Shown here: one piece after another, positions 24,607 to 32,045 of the stretch
Layout of the letters: every line of letters begins with the position of its first letter
Position numbering within the stretch: the stretch's first letter is position 1
Source: Bacteroidia bacterium
GTDB taxonomy: Bacteria; Bacteroidota; Bacteroidia; SpSt-205
Assembly (NCBI GenBank): GCA_025057135.1
Contig: JANWXY010000030.1
Location: 1 to 32,070, forward strand
Length of the DNA: 32,070 bases
Reading direction: 5' to 3'
Program-made: the position numbers and the translations under genes
The notes under the pieces: model-generated
Told to the model about the DNA's origin: nothing
The model's database searches: none
The model's input: the letters and a program-made list of their open reading frames with translations, nothing else

Positions 24607-25595
24607 GCTTCTACTTGTACTGGAGAGCCGGAGAGATTCGCGGCAGCCCTTAGGAGGCGCATGAGAGCGCTCACATCTATGAAAAACTCCTCTAATGCAC
24701 TCACATTTGTCAAAGGCTGCCAAACGTCCGGTTCAAACAGGTGGGATTTACAGGTGATGCCCACATAAACTTCTTTACCATGAGTCGCTAAGAGTACAGT
24801 CCTCTCCGGATGTTCGCGACGAAACTGAAGTAAAGCTTCTATAAGCTGAGGTGTGAGGTATTTCCGTGCAGCAGCCAGAGAAGAGGCATATACAGTGAAG
24901 TTTTGATCAAACTCTGAGTTCTCAGTTGTATGAGATTGAAGCCTGCCAGGCTGGTAAAGGTCAGCCTCTGTCATGCCTTTGGGTAGGATGTACAAGTCAC
25001 CTATACGGGGCTCTGAACAGTGAATATGTGCAAAAAGTCCATCAAAAACAGGCACAAATTCTTTTTTATTGTCCTTTTTCTCTATGCTTTTAGCATGAAC
25101 CTCGGAAAACTCTAGGGATGTGCCATTTTCCAGCTGCATAAAGCAGTAGTCGTCGCCTTCGTACTGGTGTATGGGCAAAGCAAACAACCTACTCTTCACC
25201 AGAGTAGCAGGCGGTATGTATCTATGTGGAATATAGTGTAAGCGTTCATCCACGAAACGAATGATACCATCTATCACGCGCCCTTTGAATAAGTTATAGA
25301 AGTGGCGACTGCTCAGCACTTCTTTCCAGAACATGTAGGCTACGAACCCAAAAACAAGGGTTACTAAAATAGCAACGGCTATTAAGTGTTCAGCCCCCAT
25401 AAGCTTAGTAATACCCCAAGTGGCTACTATGCCCAGAGGTACGGCTAAAACCCAAACGAGGACTGCTTTGAAGATAGTTGATTTACGGGCAGACTCAGCT
25501 GCTCCTAACTCCTTTGCAAGCCTTTCTGAAAAAAACTGCCTGAAGTCTTCTATGGTCATCATATGTGTGAGAGTTTTTGTTCGTAGCGCAAACAT
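24594..25595 (-). CDS. DUF3137-like membrane protein, function unknown
   Basis: The 333-residue protein has two membrane helices close together (~43-63 and ~70-90), then a soluble domain of ~230 residues with FAL.IHQYEGDDYCFMQ, FVPVFDGLFAHI and TENSEFDQNFTVYASS. This arrangement (two helices plus a domain carrying F.GLF and FE..F.VY.. motifs) fits the DUF3137 family found in Bacteroidota and Mollicutes; no biochemical role is known. The start could be 25595 (ATG) or 25562/25559 (ATG ATG ACC); the later one looks better because family members often begin with a short segment such as MTIEDFRQFF. Its promoter lies ~60-100 nt upstream, unlike its neighbours. Confidence 0.75.
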   Translation of the reverse strand: MFALRTKTLTHMMTIEDFRQFFSERLAKELGAAESARKSTIFKAVLVWVLAVPLGIVATWGITKLMGAEHLIAVAILVTLVFGFVAYMFWKEVLSSRHFYNLFKGRVIDGIIRFVDERLHYIPHRYIPPATLVKSRLFALPIHQYEGDDYCFMQLENGTSLEFSEVHAKSIEKKDNKKEFVPVFDGLFAHIHCSEPRIGDLYILPKGMTEADLYQPGRLQSHTTENSEFDQNFTVYASSLAAARKYLTPQLIEALLQFRREHPERTVLLATHGKEVYVGITCKSHLFEPDVWQPLTNVSALEEFFIDVSALMRLLRAAANLSGSPVQVEAQPA

Positions 25596-25652
25596 CGTGC
25601 CATTCTCTATGTAGAGGGATAGACCTAATCATATTTATTGACCCATTTTCTG

Positions 25653-25660
25653 CAAAGATA
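25653..25660 (-). promoter_or_regulatory. -7 box TATCTTTG upstream of the DUF3137-like gene, with a longer leader
   Basis: The minus-strand TATCTTTG lies 57 nt before ATG 25595. Six nt after the box is ATG GGT CAA TAA (25646-25635), a three-codon reading frame. The gap 25596-25847 otherwise holds only the opposing barrel-gene promoter; between 25661 and 25834 I see nothing. Confidence 0.5.
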
Positions 25661-25834
25661 CGCAAACCTCAGTATAAAGCAACTCTTAGCAGAAATGATT
25701 TATCGTCCAAGGGTAGGGTTTTCACTGTGGGCTCTGTTTGAGATTGGGTTCGCATAGCTTCTCAGTTTGAGGGCAAGCACTTGGACAAAAAGCTCTATGA
25801 AGCACTGTCTGACTGTGAGCCTCTCTTTTACCAG

Positions 25835-25842
25835 TACATTTG
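25835..25842 (+). promoter_or_regulatory. -7 box TACATTTG for the barrel-protein gene
   Basis: TACATTTG ends 5 nt before ATG 25848. It lies inside the longer reading frame that opens at 25767 and so decides the start. Confidence 0.65.
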
Positions 25843-25847
25843 TAGCG

Positions 25848-27401
25848 ATGTGGAAGTTTTGGGGATTGTTTTTCTGGGGCTTATTGGCAGCGCAGGGGTG
25901 GGAGAGCTTGAAAGACTCTCTGCTGATAGAGAATGAGAGAATAGAAACCCTTGAGTTAGAGCAGCGTCCGCTCCCACAACTGCCTCGCATAGAGCGTCCC
26001 GTATGGTCCATGGAGGCTGCTGTATGGGATAGCATACCTACATTTCCACTGTATAAACCCACCACAATACCGCCTGCTCGTCCGATCTGGACCAAGCGGG
26101 CTCCACTACATGCGAGCTATGGATTGGGTCGTTTTTGGACACATATGGCATCCTTGAGCTGGGGTCGGACGCGAGACTTACGCGCAGATGAGGGGATTTC
26201 GCTCACTCATACTTCCACGAGCATGGGACATGTTAGATTTGCTCGTTGGGGGCATACCCATTTGACTGGCTGGATAGGACGCTATGCTGAAACTCGCGGC
26301 TGGGAGGCTGTTTATAGAGGCGGCTTTGAGAAGTTTATCTTTTATGCACCATATGCAGAGAGATGGGTAGGCTTCGGTGATGCTGCTCCGCTCATAGACT
26401 CCCTGAGGGGGCATTACTGGCGTCAGGAATTGCGCCTGCGCCTCTACGAGCGTAGGATAGGTGAGGTTCATCTTATCAGTCGGCGTTTAGACTGGCGTAC
26501 TGGAGCACCTGAATGGCAAGTTTCTCTCACTGGTGAGAGTAGGAGACTCAAGCTTGCTGAGTGGCATATGCACACTGGTGTCAACTTTTTCATACAGGGG
26601 AAACGCTTTCTTGTAGGTAGTCGTCTGATTGCAGCGAGAAATATAGGGGCATGGAGCATAACTGGCGGGCTTAGGTTAGCAGGAGGGCAGGATAGTACTT
26701 TCAAATTTTTAGCAGCCCCGTTGCTTAGAGTTATCTACACAAATATCACTCCTTATTTGCGCCCTTATATAGAGACCAGAGGGGACTTGACTCCGCTGAC
26801 CTATTTTTCGGCTTCGGAGATAAATCCCTATCTGACACAGGTTTCAGGAGTTTTACCTTTTTCTCGGGAATGGATAAACGCCCAGGTGGGCATACAAGGG
26901 CAGGGAGCGGGCTGGGAATACCGCCTTGCTGGAGAGTATCGTTTTATTCAAGGGGCTTTATTCTTTTTGCCTCAGGGAGCCATGTTTGCTGTACAGGGCA
27001 TCTCAGGCTTTCAGAGCGTGGGCATGCTGGCTCAGATGCTCTATACCCCCACTGCTTCTGGACCGTATGCGGAAGTGCGTGCAGCGTATCGCAGTTGGCG
27101 CTCTTCTGAGACTTATTATAGCTTGCCTCCTTGGGAGGTATGGGCGCGAGGAGGCTATGCCCTGCAAGAAAAGCTCCTGGTCAATCTCAGTCTCTACGGT
27201 CTGGGGGCTCGTTTGCTTGCGCCTGAAGTCAAAGTCCCTCCATATGTGGATATTTCGTGGGGAGCTCAACTACAAATAATGCCATTTCTGAGTATTTTTG
27301 CTGAGATGAATAACCTGTTGAACCGTCGTTTTTACCGATGGTATGGGTATGTAGAAAGGCCCATGGACTTTCGCCTTGGTATATGGATAAAACTCGGATG
27401 A
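25848..27401 (+). CDS. Outer-membrane beta-barrel protein (porin or TonB-receptor-barrel-like)
   Basis: From ATG 25848 the product has 517 residues. The first ~17 residues (MWKFWGLFFWGLLAAQG) form a signal peptide. The rest from ~75 is a run of amphipathic strands rich in aromatic and Gly residues (GHYWRQELRLRLYERRIGEVHLISRR, WRTGAPEWQVSLTGESRRLKLAEWHMHTGVNF). The C-terminus, NLLNRRFYRWYGYVERPMDFRLGIWIKL, resembles the last strands of TonB-dependent receptor barrels. No plug domain or TonB box is seen, so it is a plug-less barrel of unknown cargo. The alternative start at 25767 would add a hydrophilic leader before the signal peptide and is rejected. It is followed 4 nt later by the HU-like/SPOR gene, probably in one transcript. 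Confidence 0.78.
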   Translation: MWKFWGLFFWGLLAAQGWESLKDSLLIENERIETLELEQRPLPQLPRIERPVWSMEAAVWDSIPTFPLYKPTTIPPARPIWTKRAPLHASYGLGRFWTHMASLSWGRTRDLRADEGISLTHTSTSMGHVRFARWGHTHLTGWIGRYAETRGWEAVYRGGFEKFIFYAPYAERWVGFGDAAPLIDSLRGHYWRQELRLRLYERRIGEVHLISRRLDWRTGAPEWQVSLTGESRRLKLAEWHMHTGVNFFIQGKRFLVGSRLIAARNIGAWSITGGLRLAGGQDSTFKFLAAPLLRVIYTNITPYLRPYIETRGDLTPLTYFSASEINPYLTQVSGVLPFSREWINAQVGIQGQGAGWEYRLAGEYRFIQGALFFLPQGAMFAVQGISGFQSVGMLAQMLYTPTASGPYAEVRAAYRSWRSSETYYSLPPWEVWARGGYALQEKLLVNLSLYGLGARLLAPEVKVPPYVDISWGAQLQIMPFLSIFAEMNNLLNRRFYRWYGYVERPMDFRLGIWIKLG

Positions 27402-27405
27402 GTTT

Positions 27406-28530
27406 ATGGCTCAGATAGACTTTCAGTCCTATTTTGCCTTACTTGCTGCGGAGTTGCCGAGGTTTTCCATACCCGGGATAGGCAGTTTTGTCTGGCATGT
27501 GGAAAAAGCACAGGTAGATCCCAAAGCTGGTTCAATGAGCCCTCCTCGTCCTACTCTCAAATATGAGCCGGGTCACCGATATCAAGCGGATACCGTAGCG
27601 TTTTTACAGGAGTATTTCGGTATCCCTTCTGAGGAGGCAGAAGCCCTTCTGAGAGAGGTAGGTCGTCTGTCCTCCAGCTATCTGCGCGCTACTAATGAAA
27701 TGGATCTGTGGAAGTTTGGGAAGGTGAAAAAAGTGGGGGCTATTTACAAAGTAGAGTTCAGTGAAGGCGCTCCCATCCCAATTATAGCAGAGCTGTATGA
27801 AGTATCCCTCCGAGCTACTGCCGGGGCGGCTGCGCCGGTATCAATTTCAGCTCCGCCGCGCACAGACAAATCAACAGAGAAGGCTAAATCGCAACCTACA
27901 AAACCAGAGACTTCACGGGCTAAAATCGTGGAAGATCACCCCCAAAGTGCTACTGAATCCCAATCTACGACGCAGGCTAAGCGACGATGGTCTGTCGTGC
28001 TCGCCCTCGTTTCCTTGCTCATGATTGGAATAGCTGGTGGCGTATTCTGGATGCTCAAAAATAAAAAGGCTAAGCAACCGGTCGAGATTGTCATTAGCAA
28101 GTCCTCATCCTCATCTGCCGGGTCCTCCTCTTCTCCAGAACAGCCCAAGGAGACGCCTTCAACTAAAACGCCTACTCAAGCAGACCAGAAGCCTAAGATA
28201 GAGGAGAAGCCTTCCCCTCCACCTAAGAAGACTCCACCTCAGCCATACAAAGAAGCAGAGAAACCTGTCCGTCCTGAGCCTGTACCATCCAGTCAGCCCT
28301 CTACCAGAGGACCTAAGTATTACATCATTGTGGGTTCGTATCCTTCTCGTGCGGAGGCGGAAGCTAAGGCTAATCAGTTTTCGGGTTATCGGGTAGAGTA
28401 CCTTCCTGGAAAAGAGCCAGGCTGGGTTCGCCTAAGTATTTATAGCTCCTCTGACGCTGGGGAAGCTCAGCGAAAGCTGCGTGAAATAAAATCACGCATA
28501 CCAGATGCTTGGGTATTTAGAGCTGAATAG
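27406..28530 (+). CDS. HU-like/CCDC81-type and SPOR-domain membrane protein
   Basis: The 374-residue protein has two N-terminal small domains (1-~75 and ~75-130) that resemble the bacterial CCDC81/HU-like pair (SIPGIGSFVWHVEKAQVD...LKY; DLWKFGKVKKVGAIYKVEF). A Ser/Thr/Glu/Lys-rich linker follows, then a membrane helix (~197-217), a long Pro/Lys/Glu-rich periplasmic stretch (~225-300), and a C-terminal SPOR domain (~304-374, YYIIVGSYPSRAEAEAKAN). SPOR domains bind denuded septal peptidoglycan. The layout places an HU-like module in the cytoplasm and a septum-binding module in the periplasm. It starts 4 nt after the barrel-protein stop and ends at a hairpin terminator. Confidence 0.87.
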   Translation: MAQIDFQSYFALLAAELPRFSIPGIGSFVWHVEKAQVDPKAGSMSPPRPTLKYEPGHRYQADTVAFLQEYFGIPSEEAEALLREVGRLSSSYLRATNEMDLWKFGKVKKVGAIYKVEFSEGAPIPIIAELYEVSLRATAGAAAPVSISAPPRTDKSTEKAKSQPTKPETSRAKIVEDHPQSATESQSTTQAKRRWSVVLALVSLLMIGIAGGVFWMLKNKKAKQPVEIVISKSSSSSAGSSSSPEQPKETPSTKTPTQADQKPKIEEKPSPPPKKTPPQPYKEAEKPVRPEPVPSSQPSTRGPKYYIIVGSYPSRAEAEAKANQFSGYRVEYLPGKEPGWVRLSIYSSSDAGEAQRKLREIKSRIPDAWVFRAE

Positions 28531-28547
28531 TCCTGATGGAATCAGGA
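28531..28547 (+). terminator. Hairpin terminator overlapping the ribH stop
   Basis: TCCTGAT-GGA-ATCAGGA gives a perfect 7-bp stem with a 3-nt loop directly after the HU-like/SPOR stop. It is followed on the plus strand by GGTTTCTTTCT, a broken T-rich tract. The right arm contains the ribH stop codon (28542-28544 on the minus strand). Confidence 0.65.
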
Positions 28548-29216
28548 GGTTTCTTTCTGGCCGAATATCTTATCTATTGTTAGCCGGCTTTCCCATACGA
28601 GGAAGCCAGATTTTACCCAAGCTTTGGCTTGAACCACCCTTTCCCAAGCCTGAGGTAGGGTATCAGGGGTAAGGATGCCCATTATGATAGGGATGCCTGT
28701 GGTAGCGCTTAGGTAAGCCAGTTGGTGGAGCACTGCATGGGCTAAGTACCGATTATGTTCTGTCTCACCTTTTAGAATACAGCCCATTGTGATGATTATG
28801 GGCAGCTCATCAGAAGAAGAGGTAGGTTCGTAAGGTTGAAGGTAACCAATCGGTCCAGGCGAGTCTAACAAAAACTCTGATCGGAGCTGACTGTCAAAAT
28901 TACCTTGAAAAAATGGAGGAAGTCGGAGGTTGCTTTGAATTTGTGTAGGACCGCGTACGGATACTATCTGGGAAAAGCCGCGCTTCCATGCGTACAAACG
29001 AGCGACGACTCCACTCAAATGCACGAGTTCAAACGCTCCGGGAGCTATTAGTGTATGAGTCTTTTCTTCTGGAAAGCGTAAGAGTCTCAGCTCAACTCGA
29101 GCTTCATTTTCCATCGCCTGCGTAAGCTCTGAATGCCAAACCGTCCGCAGAATAAAAACGCGTGCCCTCTCAACTACGGATTGAGGAGGGATGTAGTTGA
29201 TGTCCTCTTGCTTCAT
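28542..29216 (-). CDS. ribH: 6,7-dimethyl-8-ribityllumazine synthase with an internal insertion
   Basis: Condenses the ribityl-diaminouracil with dihydroxybutanone phosphate in riboflavin synthesis. Family landmarks: FILRTVWHSELTQAM (N-terminal substrate region), APGAFEL (58-63), MGCILKGETEHNRY with catalytic His154, and IPIIMGILTPDT. At 224 residues it is ~65 longer than usual (~155-160). The extra ~53 residues (84-136) lie between the GAFE helix and the GCILKGETEH strand, which normally follow each other closely. The insert has no recognisable motif. The ATG overlaps the stop of the upstream TPR gene (ATGA), a gene pair I recall from other Bacteroidota. Confidence 0.9.
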   Translation of the reverse strand: MKQEDINYIPPQSVVERARVFILRTVWHSELTQAMENEARVELRLLRFPEEKTHTLIAPGAFELVHLSGVVARLYAWKRGFSQIVSVRGPTQIQSNLRLPPFFQGNFDSQLRSEFLLDSPGPIGYLQPYEPTSSSDELPIIITMGCILKGETEHNRYLAHAVLHQLAYLSATTGIPIIMGILTPDTLPQAWERVVQAKAWVKSGFLVWESRLTIDKIFGQKETS

Positions 29217-29896
29217 CGCAGAAGGCGTACTCGCTCTAAATGCTTTTGGGCTGTATTTGACTCTCCCGCAGTTGGGTATTCTTTTAGGATGCGTTCGTAT
29301 AGTTTGGCGGCCTTGTCATTCTCCTTTGCGAGCTCATAAGAGAGGGCTGCTTGGAGGAGAAAGACAGGGCTCGTCTGAGAGTTATTGTGAATATCAGCGG
29401 CTTTTTCATAATATTTGGCGGATTTTGAGAAATCTTTCAGTTCGCCATAAGCGCCAGCCAAAGCGGCATAAGCCGCTCCCCCTAAATAGGAGTCAGGCGC
29501 ATCATAAGCAGAGAGAACTTCAACAGCTTCCCGAGGTTTATTGAGTTTCAGATAGCATAACCCTAAATATAGTCGGCAGAGATTGCCAGCTTGAGTCCAG
29601 CCATATTCCTCCACGAGCTGTTCAAATCCCGGCGCCCCCAAAGTTCCCTTAATGGCTTTCTCAAAAGAGTCTTGTCTAAAGTAAGCTTCGGCAAAGCGCA
29701 TTAGTTCTACGCACTCTTCATTTTTGGATGTTCGGTATTCTCGGAAGGCTACCCAACCCACCACGATGATCACAATACCGATAGTGATAAAATTCACGAC
29801 TCGTCGCTGCTGGAGGAGGTTCCAGAGTTTCATCCATATGCCTTGGGCTTTCGGGGGGGCTTCGGTTCCAGGATTAGGCACTTGCTCTTCTGCCAT
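29213..29896 (-). CDS. Membrane-anchored TPR protein (YfgM-like)
   Basis: The 227-residue protein has a short cytoplasmic Pro-rich N-terminus, one membrane helix (~33-51, FITIGIVIIVVGWVAF), and a periplasmic helical-repeat domain of about four TPR-like units (GNLCRLYLGLCYLKLNKPREAVEVL; GAAYAALAGAYGELKDFSKSAKYYEKAA; FLLQAALSYELAKENDKAAKLYERIL). This layout resembles YfgM/Tol-pal-associated TPR proteins, which assist periplasmic folding or complex assembly. The start is ATG 29896; the upstream in-frame TTG at 29905 is part of the promoter box. Its stop overlaps the ribH ATG. Confidence 0.85.
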   Translation of the reverse strand: MAEEQVPNPGTEAPPKAQGIWMKLWNLLQQRRVVNFITIGIVIIVVGWVAFREYRTSKNEECVELMRFAEAYFRQDSFEKAIKGTLGAPGFEQLVEEYGWTQAGNLCRLYLGLCYLKLNKPREAVEVLSAYDAPDSYLGGAAYAALAGAYGELKDFSKSAKYYEKAADIHNNSQTSPVFLLQAALSYELAKENDKAAKLYERILKEYPTAGESNTAQKHLERVRLLR

Positions 29897-29902
29897 GACC
29901 AG

Positions 29903-29910
29903 CAAAGGTA
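29903..29910 (-). promoter_or_regulatory. -7 box TACCTTTG for the TPR-ribH unit
   Basis: The minus-strand TACCTTTG ends 6 nt before ATG 29896. Use of TTG 29905 as start would put the start codon inside the box. Confidence 0.65.
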
Positions 29911-29936
29911 CGAACTGTCATTTTACACGAAGAGTA

Positions 29937-29944
29937 TATTTTTG
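29937..29944 (+). promoter_or_regulatory. -7 box TATTTTTG for the T9SS cargo gene
   Basis: TATTTTTG ends 7 nt before ATG 29952, the longest spacing in the set. It lies in the longer reading frame that opens at 29724 and so decides the start. Confidence 0.55.
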
Positions 29945-29951
29945 TGAAAGT

Positions 29952-31307
29952 ATGAGAGTAGCTTTCATCTCAGTTTTAGGATTAGCGGCTATGGGCAGTG
30001 CCCAGCGCATCAAAGCCGTTTTCGGGGTTTTAGAAGGAAATGGGGTGTCTTATCTAAATAGCGGACTTTATTATCGGTGGGAAGATATCTCCGACGGTAC
30101 TGTGTCGTCTTTTCTGGGGAGTACTGACATAGAGCCTTTCGCCAATGACTTAGCCTATGACCCGAAAACAAAGCTGCTTTTCGTCGTAGGTGGAATGCCC
30201 AGAGGCAGCGTATATGCTTTTGACATATGGCACTCTACGATAGAGCTTCCTACCTCCTTAGACAGCATTGAGGCTCGGCGTATAGCTATAAAAGACACCC
30301 TGCTCCTGGTTACGCGAGCGCGTGCGCCATTCTTTACTGCGTACAGGATTGCCTACAACGCTCAAAACGGCACGCTTAGTTTGGACTCACTCTGGTCGCC
30401 GAGCCATTCTCTGCTGCGGTCAGTTCCGGAGGGGATTCTGGTTTGGGGAGATACGGCTTTTATTTGCCTTTCTTATGAGCCGAATACATTCGTTTCTGAT
30501 AGCATAGTTTTAGCTATCAACCTGCTCACTAAGCAGGTCGTTGCCTCATGGGAGGTAGAGGCTAATCCCTCAGAGATTGTACGGGTCAAAGATAGCTTGT
30601 ATGTGGCCTGCTATGGAGACTTTAGTCATGACCTCAACATAGCTCGTATTCAGCCCTCTAATCCTACTGTGCAGATATGGAGTGCGGGCGATACGAGTTA
30701 TGGGGGATTTGTTACGGATACAAGCGGGGTTAGAGACACGATACTCTTCTGGGGTAATGATGGCTCGTTGAGAGGCTTCAATACTAAGACGGGAAGTCCT
30801 ATTTCCGGTGCCTACTTGGGTATAGCCAGTAGTGGCTCTCCATTTTTTAGCTACGGTTTATTGTGGGTAGGCAATCAGCTGCATATGAGCTTCACAAACT
30901 TTATTGACACCAGCCTCATAATCATGCGGGATCCAACATATGTCACTACCCCCCCATACACAGACACGATATTTGTATCTAATGGACTCGGCGGGATAGG
31001 CTACCCTTCTTTACGGCGGTTTATTTATGTAGAAGATGATACTAGCCGGGGCACAACTACTTCTGCGTCCGTGGTAGATAGCCATAGCGGTTCTTTTCGC
31101 TACGATGCTATGAGGGGGCTGCTCATTTATGATAGCCTCAAAGAAATCAGTAGAGTCTGGATATGGAATGCCACTGGCCAGCTTATGAGGTACGAGAATA
31201 CCCCTGCCTCGCAAATATATATTGGGGGACTACCGTCGGGCGTGTATTTTGTGACGGCTACGACTTTGGATGGGCGAGTGCTAAGTCATCGCTTCTGGAA
31301 GCCGTAG
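29952..31307 (+). CDS. Secreted beta-propeller-like protein with C-terminal T9SS-type sorting domain
   Basis: From ATG 29952 the product has 451 residues. It starts with a signal peptide (MRVAFISVLGLAAMGSAQR). The middle (~30-370) carries repeated strand patterns of a propeller (FVVGGMPRGSVYAFDIW; GDTAFICLSYEPN; KDSLYVACYGD; RDTILFWGNDGSLRGFN). The last ~75 residues form a type-A-like sorting domain (VWIWNATGQLMRYENTP...GLPSGVYFVTATTLDGRVLSHRFWKP), which targets proteins to the type IX secretion system and the cell surface. It is divergent from the TPR-ribH unit and followed 9 nt later by the sirtuin gene. Its role on the surface is unknown. Confidence 0.83.
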   Translation: MRVAFISVLGLAAMGSAQRIKAVFGVLEGNGVSYLNSGLYYRWEDISDGTVSSFLGSTDIEPFANDLAYDPKTKLLFVVGGMPRGSVYAFDIWHSTIELPTSLDSIEARRIAIKDTLLLVTRARAPFFTAYRIAYNAQNGTLSLDSLWSPSHSLLRSVPEGILVWGDTAFICLSYEPNTFVSDSIVLAINLLTKQVVASWEVEANPSEIVRVKDSLYVACYGDFSHDLNIARIQPSNPTVQIWSAGDTSYGGFVTDTSGVRDTILFWGNDGSLRGFNTKTGSPISGAYLGIASSGSPFFSYGLLWVGNQLHMSFTNFIDTSLIIMRDPTYVTTPPYTDTIFVSNGLGGIGYPSLRRFIYVEDDTSRGTTTSASVVDSHSGSFRYDAMRGLLIYDSLKEISRVWIWNATGQLMRYENTPASQIYIGGLPSGVYFVTATTLDGRVLSHRFWKP

Positions 31308-31316
31308 CTCTGTCAG

Positions 31317-32045
31317 ATGGAGCGCGTACCACCGTGGCCTGCTTGGCTTCAAAGCCCGCCTACTTACGAGCCAGGCAGGCTTTTAGTTATTCTGACGGGC
31401 GCAGGTATATCAGCGGAGAGTGGTCTCTCTACCTTTCGAGACAGCGGCGGCTTATGGGAAAAGTATTCTATCTACGAAGTAGCGACACCCGAGGCGTGGC
31501 ATCGTAATCCTCAGCTGGTCTTGGACTTTTACAACGCTCGTCGGGCTCAGCTGGCAAGCGTTCTGCCTAACCCTGCCCATCTGCTTCTTAGGGAGCTGGA
31601 AAAGTACTATACGGTGATTCTAATCACGCAAAATGTAGATGACCTTCATGAGCGAGCGGGCTCTTCCTATATTCTCCACTTGCATGGAGAGCTTACGAAG
31701 GCACGCAGTACCATAGATGATAATCTGATTTACCACATAGGCTATTCTTCTATACGGTTGGGTGATACATGTGAGAAAGGTGCTCAGCTGCGTCCTCATG
31801 TTGTATGGTTTGGGGAGGAGGTGCCAGCCTATGGGATAGCGCAGAGATGGTCTGAGCGAGCGGATATTTTTGTCGTGATTGGCAGCTCGCTTCAAGTATA
31901 TCCTGCGGCTGGACTTTTGGATGAAGCTTATCGGGCTAAACGTAAGTTCCTTATTGATCCGAAGCCGACGATTACACAGGGGGTAGAAACGATAGCTGCG
32001 CCGGCGAGTGAGGGGACTAAGCGTTTGTTAGAGCTGTTGATTTGA
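31317..32045 (+). CDS. Sir2/CobB family NAD-dependent protein deacylase
   Basis: The 242-residue protein has the NAD-binding GAGISAESGLSTFRDSGGLW, TQNVDDLHERAGS, catalytic His in LHLHGEL, RPHVVWFGE and IGSSLQVYPAAGL. FYNARRAQL carries the Tyr-x-x-Arg pair of class III sirtuins (CobB, Sirt5), which favours desuccinylation or demalonylation. The zinc-binding cysteines of E. coli CobB are mostly replaced: RCS becomes RST and KCHCC becomes TCEKG. It therefore looks like a zinc-free variant. It removes acyl groups from lysines using NAD. The remaining 25 bases to the window end are G-rich with no feature. Confidence 0.9.
   Translation: MERVPPWPAWLQSPPTYEPGRLLVILTGAGISAESGLSTFRDSGGLWEKYSIYEVATPEAWHRNPQLVLDFYNARRAQLASVLPNPAHLLLRELEKYYTVILITQNVDDLHERAGSSYILHLHGELTKARSTIDDNLIYHIGYSSIRLGDTCEKGAQLRPHVVWFGEEVPAYGIAQRWSERADIFVVIGSSLQVYPAAGLLDEAYRAKRKFLIDPKPTITQGVETIAAPASEGTKRLLELLI

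Noticed and set aside
25767-25847. Longer N-terminus for the barrel protein
   Set aside because: It would place a polar leader before the signal peptide and contains the promoter box at 25835-25842.
26926-27279. 117-residue plus-strand reading frame inside the barrel gene
   Set aside because: It is a shadow frame with Cys- and Arg-rich composition and no promoter or domain signal.
29724-29951. Longer N-terminus for the T9SS cargo
   Set aside because: It runs antisense through the TPR gene, and the signal peptide and promoter box fit ATG 29952.
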